A stretch of 64,000 nt of DNA from Bacteroidales bacterium UBA5382 (GCA_002409745.1 DHOU01000021.1:32359-96358); one strand, 5' to 3'. Counted from the stretch's first letter, positions 47,567 to 57,457 are shown. The notes: a model not told the origin generated them from the letters alone. Translations and numbers: made by a program.

Positions 47567-47711
47567 AATAACCTTCTAATCTGTTTAAATTTATTTTTCG
47601 ATACAACGTACGATGGCTTGCTTTGGTTTACTAAACGACAATGGAATCCGAATCGCTTGTACAAATGCTTTTTTATCGGTACTGTAATCATAAATCTGTA
47701 AAAATGGAGTG

Positions 47712-47719
47712 CAAATATA
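47712..47719 (-). promoter_or_regulatory. -7 promoter element for ribF
   Basis: TATATTTG on the minus strand, 12 bases from the opposing DUF1080 promoter. Confidence 0.5.
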
Positions 47720-47730
47720 TATTAATTCAA

Positions 47731-47738
47731 TATCTTTG
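47731..47738 (+). promoter_or_regulatory. -7 promoter element for the DUF1080 lipoprotein
   Basis: TATCTTTG, 47 bases before the ATG at 47786. Confidence 0.6.
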
Positions 47739-47785
47739 TGGCAATATTACCGAAAAGAATTTGTTTAATCATATAAAAAAGAAAA

Positions 47786-49057
47786 ATGAAAACAAAAGAA
47801 ATTTTATTTATTGTATTTGCGATGGTAGCATTGATGAGTGCCTGCCAGGGCGGCGCGAAACAAAATGCGTTGACGGAGCAGGAGAAAAATGAGGGTTGGG
47901 AACTCTTGTTCGACGGCGTAACTTTAAACGGATGGAAAGATTATAACGGCGATTCTTTAACCGCGCCATGGACGGTTGAAGATGGTACGATCCGGGCGCT
48001 GGGCGACGGTGACGATGCCCACGGGTATATTGTCACGCAAAAAACATACGAAAACTTTGAACTCGTGTGGGATTGGAAAATAGCGGATGCCGGAAACAGT
48101 GGCGTATTATATCATGTGGTGGAAAACCCGAAATTTAAGGTGCCTTATATTACCGGCCCGGAATATCAGTTGATCGATGAAGTAAACTTCCCCGATCCGC
48201 TGGAGGATTGGCAAAAAACGGCTGCCGATTATGCGATGCATACTACGGACAGCTCGAAGATGAATGTGAATCCCGCCGGAGAATGGAATACTTCGAAGAT
48301 CGTTTTCGATAACGGGCACGTCGAACATTGGTTGAACGGTGAGAAGGTGGTCGAGTTCGAAGCATGGACGGACGATTGGTTTGAACGTAAACAGAGCGGC
48401 AAATGGGAAAATGCTCCCGAATACGGATTGGCGAAAAAAGGAGTTATTTGCTTGCAGGATCATGGTTCGGCCGCTTGGTTCCGGAATGTGAAAATAAAAG
48501 AGTTGCCCCGTAAGACAAAAGAAGCCTCCTTGTTTAACGGCACCGATTTACAGGGATGGGAAGTTTACGGCACCGAAAAGTGGTATGTAAACGACGGTTT
48601 GCTGGTTTGCGAAAGCGGGCCCGATAAACAATACGGTTATTTGGCAACGCGCGAATATTATGACGATTTTGACCTGACACTCGAATTTAAACAGGAAGCC
48701 GATGGTAACTCGGGCGTGTTTATCCGTTCTTTTGTGGAACCGGGCGCTATTGTGAATGGTTGGCAGGTGGAGGTTGCTCCGAAAGGCTTCGATACCGGCG
48801 GAATTTATGAATCTTATGGCCGGGGCTGGCTGGTTCAAATACCCGATGAAAAAGAAAATATTCTGAAAGAAAAAGATTGGAATACGCTTCGTATACGAGC
48901 CGAAGGCGATAATGTGAAAACATGGCTTAACGGTGAAGAAATGGTGGATCTGACCGATGAATTGGTCGGAAAAGGACAGGGACGCATCGCTTTACAAATA
49001 CACGATGGCGGAGGCATCAAAGTTTTGTGGAGAAATATAAAGGTACAAACACTCTGA
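47786..49057 (+). CDS. Lipoprotein with two DUF1080 (3-keto-disaccharide hydrolase-type) domains
   Basis: Surface or periplasmic lipoprotein: signal with lipobox ALMSAC (Cys near residue 20) followed by GG. It carries two concanavalin-like DUF1080 domains. The first starts EGWELLFDGVTLNGWKDYNG (about 36-55) and has GNSGVLYHVVENP; the second starts EASLFNGTDLQGWEVYG (about 245-261) and has GNSGVFIRSFVEPG. Recent work on Bacteroides links some DUF1080 proteins to cleavage of 3-keto-glycosides; this was not shown for the present double-domain form. No sugar-oxidising partner gene is adjacent. Strong own terminator. Confidence 0.88.
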   Translation: MKTKEILFIVFAMVALMSACQGGAKQNALTEQEKNEGWELLFDGVTLNGWKDYNGDSLTAPWTVEDGTIRALGDGDDAHGYIVTQKTYENFELVWDWKIADAGNSGVLYHVVENPKFKVPYITGPEYQLIDEVNFPDPLEDWQKTAADYAMHTTDSSKMNVNPAGEWNTSKIVFDNGHVEHWLNGEKVVEFEAWTDDWFERKQSGKWENAPEYGLAKKGVICLQDHGSAAWFRNVKIKELPRKTKEASLFNGTDLQGWEVYGTEKWYVNDGLLVCESGPDKQYGYLATREYYDDFDLTLEFKQEADGNSGVFIRSFVEPGAIVNGWQVEVAPKGFDTGGIYESYGRGWLVQIPDEKENILKEKDWNTLRIRAEGDNVKTWLNGEEMVDLTDELVGKGQGRIALQIHDGGGIKVLWRNIKVQTL

Positions 49058-49086
49058 CAACCCAATTCCTTTCAATATATGGAAAG

Positions 49087-49116
49087 AGCCTGATCTTGTG
49101 CGGATCGGGCTTTTTT
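49087..49116 (+). terminator. Terminator after the DUF1080 gene
   Basis: AGCCTGATC paired with GATCGGGCT, followed by TTTTTC. Confidence 0.85.
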
Positions 49117-49213
49117 CATTTGACTTTTCCGCATTGTTTATTTTGGCATTTTTTTTGCATATACTCTATTAAAAGGTATAATAAAATATGATGTGTAGAA
49201 CAGAAAAAACCAC

Positions 49214-49221
49214 TATCTTTG
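49214..49221 (+). promoter_or_regulatory. -7 promoter element for rsfS (and ftsH)
   Basis: TATCTTTG, 23 bases upstream of the rsfS ATG. Confidence 0.6.
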
Positions 49222-49244
49222 TTTTTAATTCTTTATAACAGCGA

Positions 49245-49604
49245 ATGAAAGAAAAAAATCCATTACTGCTATCTATCATTGAAGGAATTCAAGAGAAGAA
49301 AGGCAAAAATATTCTTACCATAAAATTGAAAGGCATATCCGGAGCGATTTGCGATTATTTTGTGATCTGTGAAGGAAATAGTCCCACCCAGGTATCGGCG
49401 TTAGCCGAGTCGGTTGAAGAGGTTGTTCAGAAAAAAGTGAACGAGAGCCCCATTCGGGTACAAGGGCTACAACGTGCCGAATGGATCGGGATGGACTATG
49501 GGGACGTAATCGTCCATATATTTCTTCCTGAACTGAGAAGTTTCTATAACATCGACCTGTTATGGGAAGATGCGGTATTGGAAAGAGTTCCTTCGGTCGA
49601 GTAA
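49245..49604 (+). CDS. rsfS: Ribosomal silencing factor RsfS
   Basis: Binds ribosomal protein uL14 and blocks subunit joining when nutrients are scarce. The 119 residues have the family features: LLSIIEGIQEKKGKNILTIK, CDYFVICEGNSPTQVSALAE (about 36-55), ESPIRVQGLQRAEWIGMDYG (about 70-89) and VIVHIFLPELRSFYNIDLLW. It lies 74 bases before ftsH in the same direction with no clear terminator between, so the two probably form an operon. Confidence 0.93.
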   Translation: MKEKNPLLLSIIEGIQEKKGKNILTIKLKGISGAICDYFVICEGNSPTQVSALAESVEEVVQKKVNESPIRVQGLQRAEWIGMDYGDVIVHIFLPELRSFYNIDLLWEDAVLERVPSVE

Positions 49605-49678
49605 AACATATTTCTGTTAAAATTGTTACATAATAAACCCGAGAGAGAATAATTCTCGTAAAGGAAGAAATAGATTAG

Positions 49679-51838
49679 ATGAGTAGTAGTAATAATAATA
49701 AAAATAAAAAGGATAAGCAGCCTACGATGCGTCCGCATTTGGGAGGAAATAATCCGAAACAATCCTTCAGTCCGTACTGGATTTACGCCATTGTGCTCGC
49801 CGTATTGGCCGGCATGTGGTTTTTCGGACAAGACAGCGGCGTGAAAGAGGTGAAATGGTCCGACTTCCAACAGTATGTCAGTGATAATCGTATCAAGAGC
49901 GTACTGATTTATAAAAATAAAGAAGTGGCCGAGGCGGTCGTTCGCGAGGAATCGGTGAATTATGTCTTTGGAGAAGATGCGCGAAAATTGGGCAACAACG
50001 CCGTTATTGTTACGCAAATACCTTCGTCCGATGCCGCGTCGGCTTTCATCACCCAGGTGAAAGACGAAAAAGGGTATGATATAGGAATCGATTTTAATAA
50101 TTCTTCCGAGATTTGGGGCATCTTGCTTTCTTCCCTTCCTTTTCTATTGTTGATTGTTTTCTGGATATGGATGATGCGAAGAATGCAAGGCGGCGGCAGC
50201 GGTGGCGCCGGCGGTGTCTTTAACGTGGGAAAATCCAAGGCGCAGCTTTTCGATAAAGATTCGAGCAAAAAGGTGACTTTTAGGGATGTCGCAGGTCTTT
50301 CCGAAGCCAAAGAAGAAGTGCAGGAGATTGTGGAATTCCTGAAGAATCCTAACAATTATACCAATTTGGGAGGGAAGATACCCAAAGGCGCTTTGCTGGT
50401 AGGACCTCCGGGAACCGGTAAAACATTATTGGCAAAAGCCGTCGCCGGAGAGGCGAATGTGCCTTTCTTCTCTATTTCGGGGTCGGATTTCGTCGAGATG
50501 TTCGTTGGGGTGGGCGCCTCACGGGTGCGCGACCTCTTCCGGCAAGCCAAGGAAAAAGCGCCCTGCATCGTATTTATTGATGAAATCGATGCCGTAGGAC
50601 GCGCCCGTGGAAAGAATGCCAACTTCGGTTCGAATGATGAACGGGAAAATACCCTCAATCAATTATTGACGGAGATGGATGGATTCGGCTCAAACAGCGG
50701 GGTGATTATTCTCGCGGCAACCAACCGTGCCGACATTCTCGACAAAGCCTTGTTGCGTGCCGGACGTTTCGATCGTCAGATTTATGTAGAGTTACCCGAC
50801 TTGAATGATCGCCGGGAGATTTTCAAAGTGCATTTGCGCCCGATAAAAATAGATGAATCGGTCGATGTTGATTTTCTGGCACGCCAGACGCCCGGTTTTT
50901 CGGGAGCCGATATTGCCAACGTATGTAATGAAGCGGCATTGATCGCTGCCCGGAAAAAGAAGAAGTTCGTGCAACGCGACGACTTTATCAATGCCGTCGA
51001 CCGGATCATCGGAGGACTTGAAAAGAAAAATAAGATTATTACCCAAGATGAAAAGCGTTCTATTGCCGTTCATGAAGCAGGGCATGCCACGCTAAGTTGG
51101 TCTTTGGAGCATGCCAATCCGCTCGTAAAAGTAACCATTGTTCCTCGCGGAAAGGCGTTGGGTGCGGCGTGGTATCTTCCCGAAGAGCGGCAGATTACGA
51201 CGAAAGAACAAATGTTCGACGAAATGTGTGCGTTATTGGGTGGGCGCGCGGCTGAAGAAGTATTTATCGGTCAGATTTCATCGGGGGCGATGAATGATTT
51301 GGAGCGTGTCACCAAACAAGCGTATGCCATGATCACATACATGGGGATGAGCGAGAAACTGGCTAATGTAAGCTATTACGATTCAACCGGACAAGAATAT
51401 ACGTTCTCTAAACCGTACAGCGACGAAACCGCCCGGCTCATTGACGGAGAAGTGAAGGCGATGATTGCCGTACAATATGAACGGGCCAAGCAAATTCTCG
51501 CCCAACATGCAGAGGGACATGGTAAACTTGCGAATATCCTGCTTGAAAAAGAGATTATTTTTGCCAGCGATTTGGAGGAAATCTTCGGAAAACGCCCGTG
51601 GGTATCCCGTTCGCAGGAAATTTTACAAAATGGAAATCCCCCGTCTTTGCCGGTCGAAGACGGCGTTAAATCGAAAGAGGATAGGGGCGATGTGTTTATT
51701 GACACGGAGAAGTCGAAAGCCGATGACAACGGCTCTGCTGTCGATCCGAATCTCGATGGCGCTCCTTCCCCTAAGCCGGAGGCTTCCCGGGAGGATTCCG
51801 TCAAAGGAGGCTATGGGGGGCTAAAAGATAGTCATTGA
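49679..51838 (+). CDS. ftsH: ATP-dependent zinc metalloprotease FtsH
   Basis: Membrane-anchored AAA+ protease that degrades short-lived and damaged membrane proteins. The 719-residue protein has a short cytosolic start, membrane segment [21 protein letters not shown] near 30-48, a periplasmic domain, second segment [18 protein letters not shown] near 142-160, Walker [17 protein letters not shown] near 241, Walker [13 protein letters not shown], the SRH region ([20 protein letters not shown]) and the zinc site HEAGH near 464. The last 80 residues are an acidic, low-complexity tail ([16 protein letters not shown] and similar), longer than in E. coli (644 residues in total), as in other Bacteroidetes. 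Confidence 0.97.
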   Translation: MSSSNNNKNKKDKQPTMRPHLGGNNPKQSFSPYWIYAIVLAVLAGMWFFGQDSGVKEVKWSDFQQYVSDNRIKSVLIYKNKEVAEAVVREESVNYVFGEDARKLGNNAVIVTQIPSSDAASAFITQVKDEKGYDIGIDFNNSSEIWGILLSSLPFLLLIVFWIWMMRRMQGGGSGGAGGVFNVGKSKAQLFDKDSSKKVTFRDVAGLSEAKEEVQEIVEFLKNPNNYTNLGGKIPKGALLVGPPGTGKTLLAKAVAGEANVPFFSISGSDFVEMFVGVGASRVRDLFRQAKEKAPCIVFIDEIDAVGRARGKNANFGSNDERENTLNQLLTEMDGFGSNSGVIILAATNRADILDKALLRAGRFDRQIYVELPDLNDRREIFKVHLRPIKIDESVDVDFLARQTPGFSGADIANVCNEAALIAARKKKKFVQRDDFINAVDRIIGGLEKKNKIITQDEKRSIAVHEAGHATLSWSLEHANPLVKVTIVPRGKALGAAWYLPEERQITTKEQMFDEMCALLGGRAAEEVFIGQISSGAMNDLERVTKQAYAMITYMGMSEKLANVSYYDSTGQEYTFSKPYSDETARLIDGEVKAMIAVQYERAKQILAQHAEGHGKLANILLEKEIIFASDLEEIFGKRPWVSRSQEILQNGNPPSLPVEDGVKSKEDRGDVFIDTEKSKADDNGSAVDPNLDGAPSPKPEASREDSVKGGYGGLKDSH

Positions 51839-51885
51839 TAAAAGAAAGAGAAGATAAGTATTATTTATACTCTCCTTCCGTATAA

Positions 51886-51928
51886 AAGCAACGAGTTGAT
51901 TATGAGCAATCGACTCGTTGCTTTTTTT
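51886..51928 (+). terminator. Terminator after rsfS-ftsH
   Basis: AGCAACGAGTTGATT paired with AATCGACTCGTTGCT, followed by a run of seven T. Confidence 0.9.
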
Positions 51929-52027
51929 GTCCTTTTTTCGATTCGGAACCTTCTCGACTCCGCTTTTGGCTCGAACAATTTCTCCGTTCATTTCGTTATA
52001 GAAGGAAACAATTAAAAAGTTGAGTAT

Positions 52028-52717
52028 ATGAAAAAGATTTATACTTTATTCTTCGTAATGCTTGCTGCTACAACGTTATTCAGTTTTACACAAGCGGATG
52101 CGCAGAACAATCAACATAACAACTCTAAAAAATTAGATAATATGAAATTCGAAAAAGTAGCTTTACCCTATGCAACCGATGCTCTCGAGCCGGTTATCAG
52201 CAAACAAACAATTGAGCTCCATTATGGCAAACATCATCAAACCTATGTGGACAATTTAAATAAATTAGTGGTGGGTACGAAATTCGAGAATGCTGATCTC
52301 GAAACCATCGTAAAGGAAAGTGACGGCGCTATCTTTAACAACGCGGGACAAACGCTGAATCACAATTTGTATTTTACATCGTTTAAGCCCAATGGCGGAG
52401 GCGAACCTAAAGGCAAATTGGCCGAAGCCATCAACAAACAATTCGGATCTTTCGACAAGTTTAAAGAAGAATTCAATGCCGCGGGCGCTTCGGTGTTCGG
52501 ATCCGGATGGGTTTGGTTGGCTAAGGATGCCAACGGCAAACTGTCCGTCGAAAAAGAAAGCAATGCCGGTAATCCGTTGACAAAAGGATTAACTCCGGTT
52601 TTAGGTTTCGATGTATGGGAACACTCCTATTACCTCGATTATCAAAATCGCCGGCCGGATCATTTAAAAGCATTATGGGGAATTATAGACTGGGACGTTG
52701 TAAGCAAACGTTATTAA
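52028..52717 (+). CDS. sodB: Fe/Mn superoxide dismutase with N-terminal signal peptide
   Basis: Converts superoxide to H2O2 and oxygen. The C-terminal 191 residues are a complete Fe/Mn SOD: LHYGKHHQTYVDNLNKLVVG, FNNAGQTLNHNLYF, FGSGWVWLAKDANGKLSVEK, GFDVWEHSYYLDYQNRRPDH. The Gln in NAGQTLNH is at the position typical of iron or cambialistic enzymes, and the sequence closely resembles the P. gingivalis SOD as I recall it. Before it are 38 extra residues: KK, a hydrophobic core (LFFVMLAATTLFSFTQADAQ) and a spacer, a good signal peptide for export. A second in-frame ATG at 52142 (MKFEKVALPY) would give the cytosolic form. Confidence 0.94.
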   Translation: MKKIYTLFFVMLAATTLFSFTQADAQNNQHNNSKKLDNMKFEKVALPYATDALEPVISKQTIELHYGKHHQTYVDNLNKLVVGTKFENADLETIVKESDGAIFNNAGQTLNHNLYFTSFKPNGGGEPKGKLAEAINKQFGSFDKFKEEFNAAGASVFGSGWVWLAKDANGKLSVEKESNAGNPLTKGLTPVLGFDVWEHSYYLDYQNRRPDHLKALWGIIDWDVVSKRY

Positions 52718-52765
52718 TTGAAAGCAGTCTTTCAGCCATACGGCGTTGATATTAAAAACATTGTG

Positions 52766-52805
52766 GAGAGGATGAAACTTATGGGTTCATCCTCTCTTAT
52801 TTTTT
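52766..52805 (+). terminator. Terminator after the SOD gene
   Basis: GAGAGGATGAA paired with TTCATCCTCTC, followed by TTATTTTTTC. The last bases overlap the 3' end of pgeF on the other strand. Confidence 0.8.
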
Positions 52806-53609
52806 CAAGAGGATACCCGTTAGCATTCTGCCCGAATGAACGGTTTGCCGCCGCGCCGAGAAAAATAAGTGTTCGTTCTCGAATGTGCAATAGGAACTTT
52901 TTTCAATGTGACGGGGAAGCACGCCCAAGCGTATTAGTTCCATACGGTTGATTTCTTTTAAGTCGATATGCATTTTTGAATGAGGCGTTGCGCGGAAAAA
53001 AGCTCCGGTCAGATCGAACCCGTTGGCGTGGAATGCTTCCAGCACTTCGTCGCCCACTTCATAATAGGCCATACTGATAGCCGGCCCTATCGCCGCGAGT
53101 AAATCTGCGGGAGAAGATCCGAACGTTTTCTGCATGAGGACTACCGTTTTTTCCACAATTCGTTCTACGGTTCCGCGCCAGCCGGCATGTATGGCGGCAA
53201 TGGCCTTTTTATTCCGATCGTAGAGAAGTATCGGCACGCAATCGGCTGTCGTGGCACACAGAAAAACATCTTTTTCCTGCGTTACGGTCGCATCGATACC
53301 GTATAATTTACTGATTTTCGTTGATCGGTCGAGTGATAGAAAAGATGTATCGACGAGCAGCACCCGGCTGCCGTGTGTTTGATGCGGAATGATGAAATCT
53401 TCCGGCTTTTTGTAGAACATGCGGGCGAGGATGCTCCGGTTTTCGTAGATATTCAACGAACTGTCATCGGAGAAATTTCCTAAATTCAACGAAGCATACG
53501 TGCCGTTGCTCACCCCTCCGATGCGTGTGGTGGAGAAGTGCACGATATCCTCTTCTTTGTCCAACAAGTCGAAGAGCAGCAAATTCGCCTGTTCTGGATT
53601 GAATTTCAT
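52797..53609 (-). CDS. pgeF: Peptidoglycan editing factor / laccase-domain protein PgeF
   Basis: Member of the YfiH/DUF152 family; E. coli PgeF prevents misincorporation of serine into peptidoglycan and family members also act as purine nucleoside-cleaving enzymes. The 270 residues show HFSTTRIGGVSNGTYASLNL (about 20-39), IPHQTHGSRVLLVD, DATVTQEKDVFLCATTADCVPILLYD (about 103-128; the Cys and the following His of AIHAGWRGTVERIV at about 137-150 are metal ligands), and AAIGPAISMAYYEVGDEV. Third gene of the adk-obg-pgeF operon, 12 bases after obg. Confidence 0.92.
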   Translation of the reverse strand: MKFNPEQANLLLFDLLDKEEDIVHFSTTRIGGVSNGTYASLNLGNFSDDSSLNIYENRSILARMFYKKPEDFIIPHQTHGSRVLLVDTSFLSLDRSTKISKLYGIDATVTQEKDVFLCATTADCVPILLYDRNKKAIAAIHAGWRGTVERIVEKTVVLMQKTFGSSPADLLAAIGPAISMAYYEVGDEVLEAFHANGFDLTGAFFRATPHSKMHIDLKEINRMELIRLGVLPRHIEKSSYCTFENEHLFFSARRQTVHSGRMLTGILLKK

Positions 53610-53621
53610 CGGCGTTCTGTG

Positions 53622-54779
53622 TTAATCGTCGATGCCGTCGTATTCCGAGTCTTCCTCGTCGTAGGGAAATTCTTCATCCTCTTCAACCTCTTCAACAGGA
53701 ATCTCATCCTCCGGTTCGAACACAAGGGGCGTTATATCCAAATTGCGATGCACAAACGATTCGTGAGTAGCCGTGAGAGGCAAATAATCTTCGGTATTGA
53801 GCTCTCGCCACACCAAATCTTTCAGCGCCTGAATGCCGAATCCGGTTATCGATGAAATAAATACATACGGTACGGCGGGCAAGTCGGCGGCTATCTCTTG
53901 CATCAGTTCCTCGTCGAGCATGTCGGATTTTGAAATGGCCAAGACGCGTTTTTTATCGAGTAGCTCGGGGTTGTATACCGCCAACTCGTTAAAAAGGATC
54001 TCAAACTCTTTCACGATGTCATCGCTGTCGGCAGGAATCAAAAACAGCAGAAGCGAGTTCCGTTCGATGTGCCGCAAGAAGCGAAGTCCCAATCCTTTGC
54101 CCTCGCTTGCGCCCTCTATGATGCCGGGGATGTCGGCCATGACGAATGATTTTCCGTCGCGGTAGTCGACAATTCCGAGATTCGGTTCGAGAGTCGTAAA
54201 CGGATAGTTGGCGATTTTGGGTTTGGCGGCCGATACGACCGACAATAAGGTGGATTTTCCGGCATTCGGGAAGCCCACAAGTCCTACGTCGGCCAATAGT
54301 TTCAGTTCGAGAATCACCCAGCGTTCCTCGTAAGGCTCACCCGGTTGGGAGTAGCGCGGGGCTTGGTTGGTAGACGATTTGAAGTGCACATTGCCGCGCC
54401 CGCCGCGTCCTCCTTTCAAGAGCACCACCTCCTGCCCGTCGTCGGTAATGTCGCATAAGTATTCGCCCGTGTGGGCGTCGTAAGCGACCGTACCGCAAGG
54501 CACGTCGATGATTTTATTTTCGCCTTTGCTGCCGGAGCTTTGGTTGCGCGATCCGCCCTCGCCGTGACCGGCGAACAGATGTCGCTGGAAGCGCAAATGC
54601 AAGAGAGTCCAATAATTGCGGTTGCCCCTGAGAATGATATGGCCTCCATCGCCTCCATCGCCTCCGTCGGGGCCTCCTTTTGGGATGTATTTTTCCCTGC
54701 GGAAATGCGTAGAGCCTCTGCCCCCTTTACCCGAGCGGCAGAAAATTTTCACATAATCCACAAAATTCGTTTCAGCCAT
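53622..54779 (-). CDS. obg: GTPase Obg (CgtA)
   Basis: Essential GTPase in 50S ribosome assembly and stress control. The 385-residue protein has the glycine-rich Obg fold ([40 protein letters not shown]; residues about 13-52), then the G domain: G1 [15 protein letters not shown] near 168, G3 [16 protein letters not shown] near 215 and G4 SKSD. A short C-terminal region ends in a long acidic tail ([20 protein letters not shown]) instead of the OCT domain of some relatives. Start lies 3 bases after the adk stop, so the pair is tightly coupled. Confidence 0.96.
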   Translation of the reverse strand: MAETNFVDYVKIFCRSGKGGRGSTHFRREKYIPKGGPDGGDGGDGGHIILRGNRNYWTLLHLRFQRHLFAGHGEGGSRNQSSGSKGENKIIDVPCGTVAYDAHTGEYLCDITDDGQEVVLLKGGRGGRGNVHFKSSTNQAPRYSQPGEPYEERWVILELKLLADVGLVGFPNAGKSTLLSVVSAAKPKIANYPFTTLEPNLGIVDYRDGKSFVMADIPGIIEGASEGKGLGLRFLRHIERNSLLLFLIPADSDDIVKEFEILFNELAVYNPELLDKKRVLAISKSDMLDEELMQEIAADLPAVPYVFISSITGFGIQALKDLVWRELNTEDYLPLTATHESFVHRNLDITPLVFEPEDEIPVEEVEEDEEFPYDEEDSEYDGIDD

Positions 54780-54782
54780 TTT

Positions 54783-55358
54783 TTAGTTTACCAAAGGGTC
54801 GATTTCTTTTCGTATCGATTCGAAAATCTCTTCGATAGAGCCGGTCCCTTGGATTTTTTTCAGTTTATTTTGTTTGTCGTAATAATCTTTTAACGGCAAT
54901 GTCTGGTTGTAATATACCTTCAGACGGGCTTCGATGGTTTCGCGATTGTCGTCGGAACGACCGGAAACCTGTCCGCGTTTAAGCAGCCGTTCGATCAACT
55001 CCTCATCTTCCACCTCGAGGCTTACCACCGCCGATATTGCTTCGCCATGTCCTGCAAGGATCGTATCCAACGCTTCGCCTTGCGATAGTGTGCGGGGAAA
55101 ACCATCGAAGATAAATCCTTTGCTGTCCGGATTACGACGGATCAATTCGTCGAGGATGCCGATAACCACTTCGTCGGGGACAAGTTGTCCTTTCGACATA
55201 TATTTCTCGGCTGATTTGCCCAACTCACTTTGCGCTTTTATTTCATTACGCAGGATATCTCCCGTAGAGACATGGTATAACCCATACTTTTGTATCAATA
55301 ACTCACTTTGCGTACCCTTTCCTGATCCCGGTGCGCCAAATAGTACAATATTCAACAT
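54783..55358 (-). CDS. adk: Adenylate kinase
   Basis: Interconverts ATP + AMP and 2 ADP. The 191 residues have Walker A FGAPGSGKGTQ (residues about 6-16), the AMP-binding region YHVSTGDILRNEIKAQSELG (about 28-47), GFIFDGFPRTLSQGEAL (about 80-96) and the short lid form GQVSGRSDDNRETIEARLKVY. The absence of a zinc-finger lid classes it as a short-type enzyme. It is the first gene of the operon with obg and pgeF, with a promoter at 55380. Confidence 0.97.
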   Translation of the reverse strand: MLNIVLFGAPGSGKGTQSELLIQKYGLYHVSTGDILRNEIKAQSELGKSAEKYMSKGQLVPDEVVIGILDELIRRNPDSKGFIFDGFPRTLSQGEALDTILAGHGEAISAVVSLEVEDEELIERLLKRGQVSGRSDDNRETIEARLKVYYNQTLPLKDYYDKQNKLKKIQGTGSIEEIFESIRKEIDPLVN

Positions 55359-55379
55359 CTATAGTAACCTTTTAAATTG

Positions 55380-55387
55380 CAAATATA
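55380..55387 (-). promoter_or_regulatory. -7 promoter element for the adk-obg-pgeF operon
   Basis: TATATTTG on the minus strand, 21 bases upstream of the adk ATG. Confidence 0.6.
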
Positions 55388-55464
55388 CGGATTTCCATCC
55401 GTTTCTACATCGGGGCGAGCCTTTTATTTAAAGGAAAACCGCTATATAAGCGAGTGTGAGCCCG

Positions 55465-56517
55465 TCAACCTTCCGGTGCGGAAGTCAATTTCTCCTTCAG
55501 CGCCTCAATCTCTTTTTGCAAAGCGTTTAATTGCCGGTACATATCCGGTAATTTGGGGATAATAATACTCGATTTGAAAAATTGCTTTACGGGGACAGCC
55601 GGCGAACCCATGATTTCCGATCCCTCTTTGATGTTACTGATGATGCCTGATTGTGCACCGATATGGACATCATTCCCGATAGCGATATGTCCTCCGATAC
55701 CGACTTGTCCTCCCAATACCGCTCTATCGCCTATTTTGGTCGATCCGGCGATGCCGGTTTGCGCCGCCATTACCGTATTCTCTCCGATTTCGCAATTATG
55801 GGCAATCTGGATGAGATTGTCGAGCTTCACGCCGTGGCGGATGAAGGTCGAGCCCATCACGGCTCGGTCGATGGTGGTATTTGCCCCTACTTCCACTTGG
55901 TTTTCGAGGACGACGTTGCCCATTTGCGGAATTTTGTGATACTCCTCGTTTTCGTGGCTGAAGCCGAAGCCGTCGGCGCCGATAACAGCACCCGAATGCA
56001 GGATGCACTCATCGCCGATAACGCAATCGTAATAGATGTGTACGCCTGAGTATACAAGGGTGTTTTTGCCCACTGTCACCCCGTCGCCGATATAGGCATG
56101 CGGATATATTTTGGCTCCGTCGGCAATCTTCACATGCTCGCCGATATAGGCAAAAGCGGCCACATACACGTCGTCACCCACTTGAGCTGTGGGGGCGATG
56201 AAACTCATCGGATCGATGCCCGTTTTCTGGGGACGGGTATTGTTGACCATTTCCAATAGCGAGGCCAGCGCAGCGTAAGCGTTGGGCACTTTAATGAGCG
56301 TGCTTTTGATCGGTTTTTCGGCCACGAAATCGTGGTTGACCAACACAATGTCGGCATTTGTCTCGTAAATATAGTGCGTATATTTGGGGTTGGCGAGAAA
56401 GGTGAGCGTACCCGGCTTGCCTTCTTCTATTTTCGCGAAATTACTTACTTTTACTTCGGAATTTCCAATGATTTCGCCCTGTAGGAAATCGGCTATTTGC
56501 TTCGCAGTAAATATCAT
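55465..56517 (-). CDS. lpxD: UDP-3-O-acylglucosamine N-acyltransferase
   Basis: Third step of lipid A synthesis: transfers a 3-hydroxyacyl chain to the 2-amino group. The 350-residue protein has the N-terminal uridine-binding domain (KISNF-like [20 protein letters not shown] at about 23-42), then left-handed beta-helix hexapeptide repeats ([40 protein letters not shown] and so on), the catalytic His in [21 protein letters not shown] (near 239) and a C-terminal helix. In this order lpxD is often next to lpxC/fabZ, but here it stands between the adk operon and tRNA-Pro. Confidence 0.95.
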   Translation of the reverse strand: MIFTAKQIADFLQGEIIGNSEVKVSNFAKIEEGKPGTLTFLANPKYTHYIYETNADIVLVNHDFVAEKPIKSTLIKVPNAYAALASLLEMVNNTRPQKTGIDPMSFIAPTAQVGDDVYVAAFAYIGEHVKIADGAKIYPHAYIGDGVTVGKNTLVYSGVHIYYDCVIGDECILHSGAVIGADGFGFSHENEEYHKIPQMGNVVLENQVEVGANTTIDRAVMGSTFIRHGVKLDNLIQIAHNCEIGENTVMAAQTGIAGSTKIGDRAVLGGQVGIGGHIAIGNDVHIGAQSGIISNIKEGSEIMGSPAVPVKQFFKSSIIIPKLPDMYRQLNALQKEIEALKEKLTSAPEG

Positions 56518-56688
56518 GAATAAATTATTTTAAATGTCGTTTATTTTTACGGGTGCAAATTAACCTATAATTTTTGATACTTTACCCATTAAAGTTGATA
56601 ATATACATTAAATGCTCTTTTTGGACGGTACGGTCGGCGAAAGACGATTCTTTTTGAATCGCGAAACAAAATCTTAGAAAAGAATTAA

Positions 56689-56720
56689 TTTGCCGGAATA
56701 AAAAATAATCACTACTTTTG
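56689..56720 (+). promoter_or_regulatory. Full promoter (-33 and -7) for tRNA-Pro
   Basis: TTTG at 56689, 20-base spacer, TACTTTTG at 56713; ends 12 bases before the tRNA. The best consensus match in the window. Confidence 0.8.
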
Positions 56721-56732
56721 CATTCACTTTTT

Positions 56733-56808
56733 CGGGATGTAGCTCAGTCCGGTTTAGAGTACGCGTCTGGGGGGCGTGGGGTCGGAAGTTCGAATCTTCT
56801 CATCCCGA
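56733..56808 (+). tRNA. tRNA-Pro (GGG)
   Basis: 76 bases with acceptor CGGGATG/CATCCCG and discriminator A. The anticodon loop CTGGGGG gives anticodon GGG, and the T-arm is GGAAGTTCGAATCTTCT. CCA is not encoded. The anticodon stem has two G-U pairs (CGCGT/GCGTG). Confidence 0.93.
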
Positions 56809-56824
56809 CCGAAGTAGTTCTTAT

Positions 56825-56865
56825 AAGGAGATTAATTCATAGGATTAGTCTCCTTTGCTTTTTAT
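56825..56865 (+). terminator. Terminator of tRNA-Pro
   Basis: AAGGAGATTAAT paired with ATTAGTCTCCTT, followed by TGCTTTTT. Confidence 0.7.
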
Positions 56866-56986
56866 CGTATCCGGCCGCTTGGCAAATCGCGGCCGGCATC
56901 GCGGAATATTCCTTGGTTCGTCTTCTTTGAATCTTTTTTTATTCGGATTAGGCCCGGATGGGCTACGATTTGAGTTTTTATCCTCA

Positions 56987-57260
56987 ACCGACGCCTCCGA
57001 TGAGTGGCGAAAGGATGTTTTAGTATCGTCCGACCCCTCGGACGAGGTGAAAAACGTATTTTTTATGCCGTCTGAGCCTCATCCTTAACAAAAAGAGAAC
57101 TTGTTATGTCATCTGAGCCTCATCCTTAATAAAAAGTAAGCTTTTAATCTCAGCCGAGGCTCATCCTTAACAAAAAGTAAACTTTTCACCTTGTCCGAGG
57201 GGTCGGACGGTGTAAAGAATACATTTTTCAGTTTAGCCGAGGCTCAGCCAACGCAAAACA
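56987..57260. repeat. Degenerate 41/42-bp tandem repeat array, six full units
   Basis: Units start at 56987, 57029, 57071, 57112, 57153 and 57194, with a partial copy from 57236 and possibly one before 56987. Each has a GC-rich first half (such as TCTGAGCCTCATCCTTAACA or GCCGAGGCTCATCC) and an AT-rich second half (AAAGTAAACTTTT). Two units carry the palindromic CCTCGGACGAGG or GAGGGGTCGGAC variant instead. It fills most of the 650 bases between tRNA-Pro and typA. Both halves are about 21 bases, the same period as the array at 17.3 kb. No CRISPR-like spacers and no cas genes. Confidence 0.8.
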
Positions 57261-57457
57261 ACCTCAACCCACATCGTCTCTGTCCTTTTTTCGATTCTCC
57301 GGGTTATCTCTCGGCCCCTTCGCCCTCCGGAACGGAGAGAATTCATGAGTATGCGCCATCCCTATTGTATAGCCGATAAAGAGGAACAGAAGGTTCGGAA
57401 ACAGAAAGGGGAGAATGGTATGTCTCCACTCTCCCCGTCCTTTCGTTTCTTCTGTCT

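Noticed and set aside
47567..47711. FMN riboswitch before ribF
   Set aside because: The 140-base leader lacks the conserved FMN aptamer segments and shows no strong fold.
56987..57260. CRISPR array
   Set aside because: Repeats are contiguous 41-42 base units without unique spacers; the variation is drift within units.
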